DNA from: Desulfobacterales bacterium | GTDB taxonomy: Bacteria; Desulfobacterota; Desulfobacteria; Desulfobacterales; C00003060 | Assembly: GCA_030616425.1 (NCBI GenBank) | Contig: JAUWXJ010000119.1 | Location: 1 to 7,357, forward strand | Length of the DNA: 7,357 nt | Direction of reading: 5' to 3' | Shown here: piece after piece, positions 1 through 6,105 of the stretch | How positions within the stretch are numbered: position 1 is the first letter of the stretch | How the letters are laid out: the number at the start of each line of letters is the position of its first letter | Position numbers and translations under genes: made by a program | The notes under the pieces: generated by a model | What the model was told of the DNA's origin: nothing | Seen by the model: only the letters and a program-made list of their open reading frames with translations | Database searches by the model: none

Positions 1-210
1 AGAAGTGATCCTTTGATGGACAGGGTTTATCGAGCTGCGGAAAAAAAGTGGTCTGAACTTGGCGTAGGAAGTACTGAGTCAAGTGAAGAACTGGTCGAAA
101 GGCTTCGACCGGTTTATGACAAGGCCCGCGAAGAGGGTAAGGAAGTCGGTTTTGTTTACGACTCAAAAACCCATAAAGTTCAGGTAAAGATTAAAGGTGA
201 TGACACTTAG
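1..210 (+). CDS. Hypothetical protein, 3' part (possibly truncated by window edge)
   Basis: The reading frame is open from the first base and stops at TAG 208-210, so the gene may begin upstream of the window. In-frame internal starts are TTG 13 and ATG 16; an AGAAG at bases 1-5 could be a weak ribosome binding site for either, so a complete protein of about 64 residues is also possible. The visible part is highly charged: an amphipathic helical stretch (VYRAAEKKWSEL) is followed by a second helix rich in Glu, Arg and Lys, then a likely beta hairpin (VGFVYDSKTHKVQVKIKG) at the C-terminus. There is no cysteine, membrane segment or signal peptide. I do not recognise the family and propose no function. 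It is followed by a gene-free stretch of about 460 bases, so it is not obviously in an operon with the next gene. Confidence 0.5.
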   Translation, partial: RSDPLMDRVYRAAEKKWSELGVGSTESSEELVERLRPVYDKAREEGKEVGFVYDSKTHKVQVKIKGDDT

Positions 211-375
211 TTTGTCTACAGCGTTTGTCAAGAATACTGTAATCGAGTAGCGGAGGCGTTGAACAAGGGCTAAAGGAATTAAGGTTTTCTGTGCGCTACG
301 GGAAACGTTATGTTCAGCATACGGCGCTGCGTTTGAAGGAATGTGATGGTTGGCCTTTCTTCGTGATAAAATTTC

Positions 376-636
376 ACTTACTAATGAGAAAGTTTTGTAC
401 CCGACATTGGTTTGGGGTCATGATGTCTTTTCTTTCGTTCCGAGTCTCCCGGGCTGGTGTTTTTAGTAACTTATCTGCGGGGGATTCTTACCCCCTCCGC
501 ATTCTCCCACAAGCGGGAGCTGCGGTTTCCCCCACAGATAAGTCACAAAAACACAGCGCCCTACCGCCAGTCACTCCAGAAAAGACATCATGACCCCTGT
601 GTATGATGTCGGGTAGTTAATGTACTTCTAGTAAGT
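376..636. repeat. Long imperfect palindrome, about 260 bases (MITE-like or structured RNA)
   Basis: Several pairs of arms are nested around one centre near base 506-511. From outside in, ACTTACTA 376-383 pairs with 629-636. TACCCGACAT 398-407 pairs with 606-615. A perfect 20-base arm, 414-433, pairs with 578-597. ACTTATCTGCGGGGGA 469-484 pairs with 528-543 with one mismatch, and the adjacent TGTTTTT tracts also pair. The tip is a hairpin at 497-525. Mismatched gaps on the two sides are similar in length, as expected of a decayed palindrome. No transposase lies nearby. It could be a non-autonomous transposable element (MITE), a folded RNA, or a cruciform-forming site; the sequence alone does not decide. 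Confidence 0.75.
497..525. repeat. GC-rich apex hairpin of the long palindrome
   Basis: CCGCA (497-501) pairs with TGCGG (521-525) and CTCCC (504-508) with GGGAG (515-519), around a six-base loop. The ten bases AAGCGGGAGC (511-520) recur at 4387-4396 inside the second palindromic element of this window, suggesting the two share a repeat family. An alternative GGGGG/CCCCC hairpin (479-495) would compete with part of the larger fold. Confidence 0.6.
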
Positions 637-669
637 TTTGAAACCTTGAGTTATCAAAAGGTCTAGTAC

Positions 670-1671
670 ATGAAGATCAACTGTCACTGCCATATCTTCA
701 GCCTTGATTGTGTTCCGTTGGAATTCCGGAGACGTTTTCTTCTGGATATAAAAAATCCACTATACCGAGTCATTCATCGGCTGCTCAGAAGGATCCTGCC
801 AGACGATTCCAAACTTGAAGACTGGTTCGACTTCATTGATATGTCCATTTCCGAGATCGCGGAGAAATTGGTTGATGAAATGGATGAGGCCGGCATAGAT
901 ATCTGCACACCCCTGATGATGGACATGGCTTATTGCAAGAAGTTTGGAGGTGGCACAAAGAGTTTCGAGGATCAGATAACAGAAACTGTGGACGCAGCTG
1001 AAGCGATAAACAAAAAGTACGATCGGATACGTATGCTACCATTTATTGCAGCTGATCCAAATAGGGAAGGTATAATAAACATTGTAAAAGATGCCTTAGG
1101 GAGCGGGGTGTTTAGGGGAGTTAAGATCTATCCAGTCATGGGATTTACCCCGGACGACAAGAGACTGTGTCCGATCTATGAATTCTGTGTGGAGAACAAT
1201 ATACCCATAACAGCACATTGTCAAAACGGAGGTATTCCGGGTCTTAAGGAGTATTACCATCTGGCAGACCCGAAATACTGGGCTGCGGTTTTAAAAAACC
1301 TGCCCATGCTCACATTGAATCTAGCCCACAATGATCGGACAGGATCTGCCTGGCAGGGGAAGATCGCTCAGTTGATCGAAACCTATCCCAATGTCTACAC
1401 TGATATTTCATATAATCTTGAGATGTGGTTCATGCCCAGGAGGTACTTCAAACACGTAAAACGCATGCTCAGCACACCCAAAATCCAGGACCGGGTTCTT
1501 TACGGCACTGATTGGTACATGGGGAGATGTTTTTGGACTGAAAAGTCCTACCTAAAGTGGTTTCTGGAATACTCAAGAAAGATTTATTGGTGCAGGGTGG
1601 AATTCACAGACCCAGAAATAAGAAGGTTGACGGAGGATAATCCTAAAAGATTTCTGCGGTTGCAAGAGTGA
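670..1671 (+). CDS. Amidohydrolase-2 family metal-dependent hydrolase
   Basis: A 333-residue cytosolic TIM-barrel enzyme of the amidohydrolase-related family (Amidohydro_2, the group that includes ACMSD-type decarboxylases). The metal site is visible: the HxH motif at strand 1 (NCHCHIF, His6 and His8), His183 in ITAHCQNGG, His220 in LNLAHND, and Asp281 in LYGTDW. The C-terminal NPKRFL (residues 324-329) is typical of the family. In ACMSD-like relatives the equivalent His/His/His/Asp set binds one zinc and the second histidine assists catalysis; the substrate here cannot be told. Length is normal for the family. The ATG at 670 is preceded by AAAAGG eight bases upstream and places the HxH motif at the very N-terminus, as usual. 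There is no signal peptide. The region of residues 16-58 is basic and aromatic, longer than in minimal members. The next gene starts 80 bases downstream on the same strand and may be co-transcribed. Confidence 0.88.
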   Translation: MKINCHCHIFSLDCVPLEFRRRFLLDIKNPLYRVIHRLLRRILPDDSKLEDWFDFIDMSISEIAEKLVDEMDEAGIDICTPLMMDMAYCKKFGGGTKSFEDQITETVDAAEAINKKYDRIRMLPFIAADPNREGIINIVKDALGSGVFRGVKIYPVMGFTPDDKRLCPIYEFCVENNIPITAHCQNGGIPGLKEYYHLADPKYWAAVLKNLPMLTLNLAHNDRTGSAWQGKIAQLIETYPNVYTDISYNLEMWFMPRRYFKHVKRMLSTPKIQDRVLYGTDWYMGRCFWTEKSYLKWFLEYSRKIYWCRVEFTDPEIRRLTEDNPKRFLRLQE

Positions 1672-1737
1672 CCAAGTGACAAGTGGTGGTTTCAAAACCG
1701 GCTCTAATGAGACACGCGATATTCAATCGTCAATCTC

Positions 1738-1745
1738 AAAGGAGG
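1738..1745 (+). promoter_or_regulatory. Strong Shine-Dalgarno site for the 69-residue protein
   Basis: AAAGGAGG ends six bases before ATG 1752 and three before ATG 1749. The spacing favours 1752 and argues against the longer open frame that starts at GTG 1683, which has no comparable site. Confidence 0.8.
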
Positions 1746-1751
1746 ATAATG

Positions 1752-1961
1752 ATGGCAAAAATGATGAGGGGTGCAAAGAGATACGTATTGCTTAGAGGTA
1801 AAGACGAGGATGGGAAGGATATCGTTGTTGATATATTTAGCGAAAAAGAACTTGATATGGCACTGAAGGCGGGCCGAGTTGAAGAGGAAGACCACATTGT
1901 GAAGGTTGAAGTGATGGGTAAAGTTGACCTTAGAAAACAGAAAAGGTCCAAGAAACGCTGA
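1752..1961 (+). CDS. Small basic protein of unknown function, 69 residues
   Basis: A short protein beginning MAKMMRGAKRY. The start is set by the AAAGGAGG six bases upstream; ATG 1749 is an alternative that adds one Met. The frame extends upstream to GTG 1683, but that part lacks a ribosome binding site and reads like non-coding sequence. The protein has a predicted beta strand (KRYVLLRGKDEDGKDIVVDIFS, residues 9-30), a helix (EKELDMALKAGRVE, 31-44), another strand (HIVKVEVMG, 48-56), and a very basic tail (KVDLRKQKRSKKR, 57-69) that could contact nucleic acid or ribosomes. There are no cysteines, and no membrane segment or signal peptide. I do not recognise the family. It follows the amidohydrolase by 80 bases on the same strand, and the strong ribosome binding site suggests good expression. 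Confidence 0.75.
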   Translation: MAKMMRGAKRYVLLRGKDEDGKDIVVDIFSEKELDMALKAGRVEEEDHIVKVEVMGKVDLRKQKRSKKR

Positions 1962-2005
1962 AAGAACAATCCTCGTCAAAAGGGAATTCTTTTTGCCTCT
2001 TTCAG
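1958..2005. terminator. Weak hairpin in the convergent gap, possible bidirectional terminator
   Basis: CTGAAAGA (1958-1965) pairs with TCTTTCAG (1998-2005). Inside it CAAAAGG (1977-1983) pairs with CTTTTTG (1989-1995), with one G-T pair and a five-base loop. It lies at the end of the 69-residue gene and before the convergent kinase gene, where a terminator would be expected. There is no proper T-run after either stem, so the call rests partly on position. Confidence 0.35.
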
Positions 2006-2073
2006 ATAAAACAAAGGGTAATTAATTGAGGCTCGACCTAAAAGACTCGGGCGAAGTTATCTTTTCGATTATC

Positions 2074-4335
2074 TCAATCCAGAATCTCTCTAATACTTTG
2101 TGAGAGCTTCTTCATCGTGAACGGTTTCTGAAGAAAGCCATTACAGCCACGCTCCAATATCTCGGTGGCTTCACCGTCAATGCTGTATCCGCTGAAGAGC
2201 AGGACCTTTATTTCTGGGTTGATCTTCTTCATCGTATCGTAGGTTTCGCCGCCACCCATGTTGGGCATAACCATGTCAAGAAGGACGATCTCTATATCAT
2301 CCCGGTGCTTCTTATAGAGCTTGATTGCCTCTTTCCCGTCCTTGGCTAGCAGCACCTGGTAGCCCATTGTCTCCAACAACTCCTTGCCTACTTGCCTGAT
2401 CTCCTCTTCATCGTCGATCAACAGCACTATTTCAGTCCCCTTGATGAGTTGGTCAGCACGCCTGACAGCTTTGCGGGCTCTTTTCTCAGATGCGGGGAGA
2501 TAGATACTGAACGAGGTCCCTCGTCCCCTCTTGGAATCGACATCAATATACCCCCCATGGCCCTTTATGATACCGTAAGCAGAGGATAGGCCAAGACCAG
2601 TGCCACGGCCTATTCCCTTGGTTGTAAAGAACGGGTCAAAGATACGATCCAGGATCTTTTTGTACATGCCTGTGCCTGTGTCGGTAACCGTTAACAGGAC
2701 ATAGTTGCCCGGCTTTGGATCATAGAGCTTGCCCTTCATATCCTTATGGGTTGTATTCATCGTCTTCAAGATCAGATCGCCACCGCCGGGCATGGCGTCA
2801 GCAGCATTTACAAAGAGGTTCAAGAACACCTGCTCTATCTGCCCTAAGTCTGCCTCGACTGTAAATAAGTTTTTGGCAAGCTCTCGGTGAATCGTAATCT
2901 CCTTTTTGGTCCTGCCAAATGCATCAGAGATCTCTTCGACTAATTGGTTCAGATCAATAGGCTTGACTTCGTATCTTCCCTTTCTGGCATATCCAAGGAG
3001 GTGTGAGGTCAGCCTGACTCCACTTTGGACCTGATTTTCAATATTCTTTAGCCGTTCAGAATGGGGGGACTTAGAACCCATGTCCATAAGCATCAAGGAG
3101 ATATTCCCCTGGATACCCATGAGCAGGTTGTTAAAGTCATGGGCAATCCCGCCGGCAAGAGTACCAATGGACTCCAGCTTCTGGGCTTGTTGGAGTTGCG
3201 CCTCAAGACGCTTTCGTTCCGTAATGTCTCGTATGGTATGGACACTCCCTATTGGAACACCGTCGCGATTCAGATAAGTGGCTACGCTAATACTGACATC
3301 AACAATCTTTCTTTGTTTTGTGTACCGGCGGCTATTAATGCCGGAGAAACTTTTTCCTGCCTGCACCCTATCAATCATCTGTTGAGTCTCAGGCCAGTTC
3401 TCCTCCGGGACATAGTCCATTTTCTTGTCCAAAAGCTCCTCCTGGGTCCACCCAAAGACCCTGGTGAATGCCGGGTTTAAATAGATAACCTTGCCCTCCA
3501 TGTCGTAGGCAACAATAGGATCAGGGGATGCCTCCAAGACGGTGCGATATCTCTCCTCGCTCTCACGAAGAGCCTCCTCGGTTCGCTTGCGGTCTGTGAC
3601 GTCGGTGTCTGCTCCCCTGTATCCGAGAAGTTTGCCTGTTTTATCAAGTATGGGGACGCCACTCGTCGAGAGCCAGACAGTTTTGCCATTCTTATGCACG
3701 TTCCGGTTCATGAATTCTTGGAAAGGCTCCTTTTTGGAGAAGACTTCAAAAGCCGCCTTCTTCAATTGTTCCCGGTCCTCAGGGTGGAACAAGTCATAAA
3801 AATGCTTTTCAAACACCTCCTTGGGCTTATAGCCTATGAGCTGCTCCACAATAGGACTCGCATAGGTATATTTTCCATTGGCGTCGGTCTCCCAAACCCA
3901 CTCCAAAGTATTCTCCAAGATATCTCTAAATCTTCTCTCACTCTCTTTTAACTCCTCCTCAGCCTTCTTCCGCTCGGCAATCATGTTTTCTTCTATTTGA
4001 AAGACATCCCAGAAGAGATGGGCAGCGACATGGTCCATCAATCGAATATCCTGCGGTTTGGTTCGAGAAATCTCATCAGCTACCCCCTGACGACCCGTAA
4101 GCTCTATGATCATGTTGAGGTTTTTCAGGTTGTACAGATCACGGTAATTTTTTGTAGTGTAAATCCCTCTTTTCTGCGCGTACCGGTAACCCACAGCCTT
4201 CGGATTGGTGCAGGCAACCCCGATTAGCTTCATCCGAAGCTGGCTGAGCTTTTTGGCAAATATCATATCCATAATTGCCTTGCATCCAGGCCCGCCACCC
4301 ACAATGGCCACGTTAAGGGCCTTGATCTGTTTCAT
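2074..4335 (-). CDS. Hybrid sensor histidine kinase: Rossmann-like domain, two PAS, HisKA, HATPase, receiver
   Basis: A 753-residue protein with no clear membrane segment, so probably a cytosolic sensor. The order of parts is: Rossmann-like NAD(P)-binding fold (residues 7-115, VAIVGGGPGC at 9-18 and a second strand ending IIELTG at 76-81); charged helical linker (112-135); PAS 1 with its PAC segment (133-250); PAS 2 (256-375); NtrB-type dimerisation helix with phospho-acceptor His399 in GGIAHDFNNLL; HATPase with N-box Asn510 (NLFVNAADAM), G1 DTGTG (552-556), F-box FDPFFTTK (566-573) and G2 GTGLGL (578-583); then a receiver (634-752) with Asp641/Asp642, phospho-Asp687, Ser715 and Lys737. All catalytic residues are present, so kinase and phosphorelay activity are expected. 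No DNA-binding output domain is attached, so a partner regulator must exist elsewhere. The start is supported by AAGAAGGAGC (4341-4350) six bases upstream of ATG 4335. The N-terminal domain is an unusual sensor input; its ligand is unknown. Confidence 0.93.
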   Translation of the reverse strand: MKQIKALNVAIVGGGPGCKAIMDMIFAKKLSQLRMKLIGVACTNPKAVGYRYAQKRGIYTTKNYRDLYNLKNLNMIIELTGRQGVADEISRTKPQDIRLMDHVAAHLFWDVFQIEENMIAERKKAEEELKESERRFRDILENTLEWVWETDANGKYTYASPIVEQLIGYKPKEVFEKHFYDLFHPEDREQLKKAAFEVFSKKEPFQEFMNRNVHKNGKTVWLSTSGVPILDKTGKLLGYRGADTDVTDRKRTEEALRESEERYRTVLEASPDPIVAYDMEGKVIYLNPAFTRVFGWTQEELLDKKMDYVPEENWPETQQMIDRVQAGKSFSGINSRRYTKQRKIVDVSISVATYLNRDGVPIGSVHTIRDITERKRLEAQLQQAQKLESIGTLAGGIAHDFNNLLMGIQGNISLMLMDMGSKSPHSERLKNIENQVQSGVRLTSHLLGYARKGRYEVKPIDLNQLVEEISDAFGRTKKEITIHRELAKNLFTVEADLGQIEQVFLNLFVNAADAMPGGGDLILKTMNTTHKDMKGKLYDPKPGNYVLLTVTDTGTGMYKKILDRIFDPFFTTKGIGRGTGLGLSSAYGIIKGHGGYIDVDSKRGRGTSFSIYLPASEKRARKAVRRADQLIKGTEIVLLIDDEEEIRQVGKELLETMGYQVLLAKDGKEAIKLYKKHRDDIEIVLLDMVMPNMGGGETYDTMKKINPEIKVLLFSGYSIDGEATEILERGCNGFLQKPFTMKKLSQSIREILD

Positions 4336-4363
4336 GATTTGCTCCTTCTTCGATTTTAAGATT

Positions 4364-4421
4364 CGCTCGCCAACCCCGTCCCGCTAAAGCGGGAGCCCAG
4401 GCGGACGGGGTTAGCGCTCGC
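4364..4421. repeat. REP-like palindromic element flanked by 7-base direct repeats
   Basis: AACCCCGTCC (4372-4381) and GGACGGGGTT (4403-4412) form perfect ten-base arms. Inside them is a second small palindrome, CCCGCT (4380-4385) with AGCGGG (4388-4393), and GCCCAGGC (4395-4402). The sequence CGCTCGC occurs on both sides (4364-4370 and 4415-4421), like a target-site duplication. It lies between the 82-residue gene and the kinase gene, both on the minus strand. Neither strand shows a T-run after the hairpin, so a mobile palindromic repeat fits better than an intrinsic terminator, although a transcribed stem here could still stabilise the upstream mRNA. The rest of the 159-base gap shows nothing I can name. 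Confidence 0.7.
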
Positions 4422-4494
4422 TATTGCAGTTCATCAAGCTGTTTCCTATATCGGCACAATCTTATACCGCGCCCCGAAAAGGAATGCCAGGCCC

Positions 4495-4743
4495 TTAATC
4501 TTCCACCTTGATCTTGGTGAGCCTGGATTTTTTCTTTCCTGTGCCCTTCTTCATAGCCTCAATCCGTTCATCTATGAGGGACTTGATCCCTTCGAGGAAT
4601 TCAATCCGCGCGTTCTTCATGTGTTCAAAAAAGGCGGATTTTCTATCGGTCACATCCCTGAGGCATCCAAGAAGCATGCACATAGGACAAACAAAACCCT
4701 CCTCTTTTTCCGTCGTTTTTTCAGCTGTCTTTTTAGAAGCCAT
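4495..4743 (-). CDS. Small cysteine-motif protein, 82 residues, coupled to the ATPase
   Basis: The protein begins MASKKTAEKT. A charged, Lys/Glu-rich N-terminus (residues 1-16) leads into VCPMCMLLGC, with Cys19, Cys22 and Cys27 in a CxxC-x4-C pattern that could bind zinc or another metal. A long amphipathic helix follows (about residues 32-67, DRKSAFFEHMKNARIEFLEGIKSLIDERIEAMKK), then a basic tail. ATG 4743 is chosen because GGAGG (4749-4753) sits five bases upstream; a TTG at 4755 is an alternative that would bury that site. The start overlaps the stop of the preceding ATPase gene by 11 bases, which indicates translational coupling and a shared function. I do not recognise a named family. 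A role as partner or cofactor-binding subunit of the ATPase is inference from position; there is no signal peptide and no hydrophobic segment long enough for a membrane anchor. Confidence 0.82.
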   Translation of the reverse strand: MASKKTAEKTTEKEEGFVCPMCMLLGCLRDVTDRKSAFFEHMKNARIEFLEGIKSLIDERIEAMKKGTGKKKSRLTKIKVED

Positions 4744-5926
4744 GGTTTCCTCCAAACTTGATTACGATCTTGTCGGACTCTATCTTCGCCCCTGAAGGTT
4801 TTCTGGTAGCAATGTTGCGCGGTAGCAACACATGGCGCTTAAACCCGCCGATGCGAACAATTAACTCCTCGTTGCATTTGCTCAGCTCCACTTCCTTTTT
4901 TGTAAGGAAAGGGATCTTGATATCCAAAAAATAATCTTCCTCTACCTTTCTGAAGGCATAAGGGGTTTCTGCATAGAGTATCTGCTCGGGGTTTAGGCCG
5001 CCGTATATCTCCTTAGCCAGCTTGGAGAGTTCTGTCATACCAACGACCTGATCGCTCAGCATGGGGACCTTAAGGATGGGAATGGGACTGAACAGTTGCT
5101 CGGTCTTCTTAATGTAGAGGTCTTGAGTTTCTTTCCACTTGGTAAAAAAGCCGTCGTCAACGGCCTCAGGGAGTATGCGATTGATGACGACGGCATCCAC
5201 ACACATCTTGTAGAGGCTAAAATACATATAGGCTCGCTGTGTTTCTTTCAAAACAATCTTTTCCGGGTTCGTAATCATCCGCACCGTAGTGATGGTAGGA
5301 TCTGACAAGATCCTGTCGATCCCTTCCAGGCGATTAAAGAGTCTCTGGATCGTTGCAAAATACTCGTCTTCCGGGAGGGGGACGTCATAGAGCTTCTTGG
5401 CAATGGGCCGGGCTATCTTAACGATCCTGCGCTCAACATCAAAGAGTTTTTTCATGTACCATTCCAGGCTCGTGGGGATGCTGATGAACCGGATCGACTC
5501 CCCCGTGGGCGCGCAGTCAAGCAAGATCACGTCATAGCGTTTCTGAGCCACATAGCGGTTGATATACAGAAGCGAGCTCACCTCTTCCATGCCAGGGAGG
5601 ATGGCAAGCTCCTCTGCCAGGACCTCATCAATGCCTGAGATGTTCAACAGGCTCCCTATGTACTTGTGGACTTCCCCCCAGTTCTTCTTGATCTCTTCCT
5701 GGGCATCCACCTCCTGGATGGAAAGCTTATTGGCTACCCGGATCGGTTTTCCCTTGTTCCTGTCCATGAGGGTCCTGTCAAGGTCAAAAGAATCGACCAG
5801 GCTGTGGGCTGTATCAAGGGACATGATAAGGGTCTTGAGACCTTTTTGGGCACAGGCTACCCCGGTCGCAGCCGCAATACTTGTCTTACCCACACCACCC
5901 TTTCCTGCAAAAAGTACAATCCTCAT
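4733..5926 (-). CDS. Get3/ArsA-family ATPase with C-terminal HSP20-like domain (Get3d-like)
   Basis: A 397-residue cytosolic P-loop ATPase. Numbered from ATG 5926, the sequence shows the deviant Walker A GKGGVGKT (8-15), the switch I segment LDTAHS (37-42), switch II DCAPTG (137-142, family form DTAPTG), and a segment TNPEKIVLKETQR (219-231) like the A-loop of ArsA proteins. The last ~70 residues (325-393: YFLDIKIPF, ELIVRIGGFKRHVLLP, KIVIKFGG) read as an alpha-crystallin/HSP20-like beta sandwich, as in ArsA_HSP20 or Get3d proteins. It has one ATPase half, so it should act as a homodimer. The CxxC zinc motif of eukaryotic Get3 is absent. No arsR, arsD, arsB or arsC is adjacent, so arsenite export is unlikely; a client-binding or targeting role is inferred. 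The ATG is favoured over TTG 5974 because it gives the classic MRIVLFAGKGG start, though the ribosome binding site (AGG, seven bases upstream) is weak. First gene of a minus-strand group. Confidence 0.9.
   Translation of the reverse strand: MRIVLFAGKGGVGKTSIAAATGVACAQKGLKTLIMSLDTAHSLVDSFDLDRTLMDRNKGKPIRVANKLSIQEVDAQEEIKKNWGEVHKYIGSLLNISGIDEVLAEELAILPGMEEVSSLLYINRYVAQKRYDVILLDCAPTGESIRFISIPTSLEWYMKKLFDVERRIVKIARPIAKKLYDVPLPEDEYFATIQRLFNRLEGIDRILSDPTITTVRMITNPEKIVLKETQRAYMYFSLYKMCVDAVVINRILPEAVDDGFFTKWKETQDLYIKKTEQLFSPIPILKVPMLSDQVVGMTELSKLAKEIYGGLNPEQILYAETPYAFRKVEEDYFLDIKIPFLTKKEVELSKCNEELIVRIGGFKRHVLLPRNIATRKPSGAKIESDKIVIKFGGNHGF
4749..4753 (-). promoter_or_regulatory. Shine-Dalgarno GGAGG inside the end of the ATPase gene
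   Basis: On the minus strand GGAGG lies five bases before ATG 4743 and within the last codons of the upstream ATPase gene. It fixes the start of the 82-residue protein and supports coupled translation. Confidence 0.75.
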
Positions 5927-5996
5927 GGATGTGCCTGAATACCTCGAGCTCGTTCTCCTTGTTGTAGGTGCCAAGGCACTTTCGTTAGACTAAATA

Positions 5997-6025
5997 ATTA
6001 TATGTTAGAATTTCCAAGAAGTAAA
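5997..6025 (-). promoter_or_regulatory. Sigma-70-like promoter for the ATPase gene
   Basis: Reading the minus strand, TTTACT (6025-6020) is followed after 17 bases by a perfect TATAAT (6002-5997). Transcription would begin near 5990 and leave a leader of about 63 bases before ATG 5926. The -35 box matches four of six consensus positions. Confidence 0.55.
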
Positions 6026-6069
6026 GACTGATCTGGGTGGCGGAGCGTCCCGGTCCCCAGGTTTATGCC

Positions 6070-6098
6070 TTGACCGGCGTGCGTACTTCCCGTATGTT
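6070..6098 (+). promoter_or_regulatory. Sigma-70-like promoter directly in front of mltG
   Basis: TTGACC (6070-6075), 17 bases, then TATGTT (6093-6098). A start of transcription about seven bases downstream would fall at or next to the ATG at 6106, leaving almost no leader. The match is good in the -35 box and moderate in the -10 box. Confidence 0.45.
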
Positions 6099-6105
6099 TT
6101 AAAAG

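Larger units (their letters stand above)
211..669. other. Long intergenic region dominated by a palindrome
   Basis: No convincing gene lies in these 459 bases. The only sizeable open frame (GTG 291 to 593, plus strand) has an unnatural composition and runs straight through both arms of the palindrome described separately, so it is probably fortuitous. Bases 211-375 show nothing I can name. Bases 637-669 carry a modest AAAAGG (656-661) that can serve as the ribosome binding site for the ATG at 670. Confidence 0.7.

Noticed and set aside
291..593. 100-residue plus-strand open frame
   Set aside because: It starts at a GTG without a ribosome binding site, has an unnatural composition, and runs through both arms of the long palindrome, so it is best seen as fortuitous.
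376..636. Retron non-coding RNA
   Set aside because: The nested inverted repeats are suggestive, but no reverse transcriptase gene lies in the window and the neighbouring gene is a metal hydrolase.
1683..1751. N-terminal extension of the 69-residue protein from GTG 1683
   Set aside because: The AAAGGAGG at 1738-1745 lies inside this extension and is correctly placed for ATG 1752; the extension itself has no ribosome binding site.
4372..4412. Intrinsic terminator between the small gene and the kinase
   Set aside because: The stem is strong but neither strand has a T-run after it, and the flanking direct repeats fit an inserted palindromic repeat better.
4405..4494. Sigma-54 promoter for the kinase gene
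   Set aside because: A TGGCAT near 4486 on the minus strand lacks the required GC at the -12 element, so the match is insufficient.
4733..5926. Arsenite-efflux pump ATPase (arsA)
   Set aside because: The family fits, but there is only one ATPase half, a C-terminal HSP20-like domain is present, and no arsR, arsD, arsB or arsC is adjacent.
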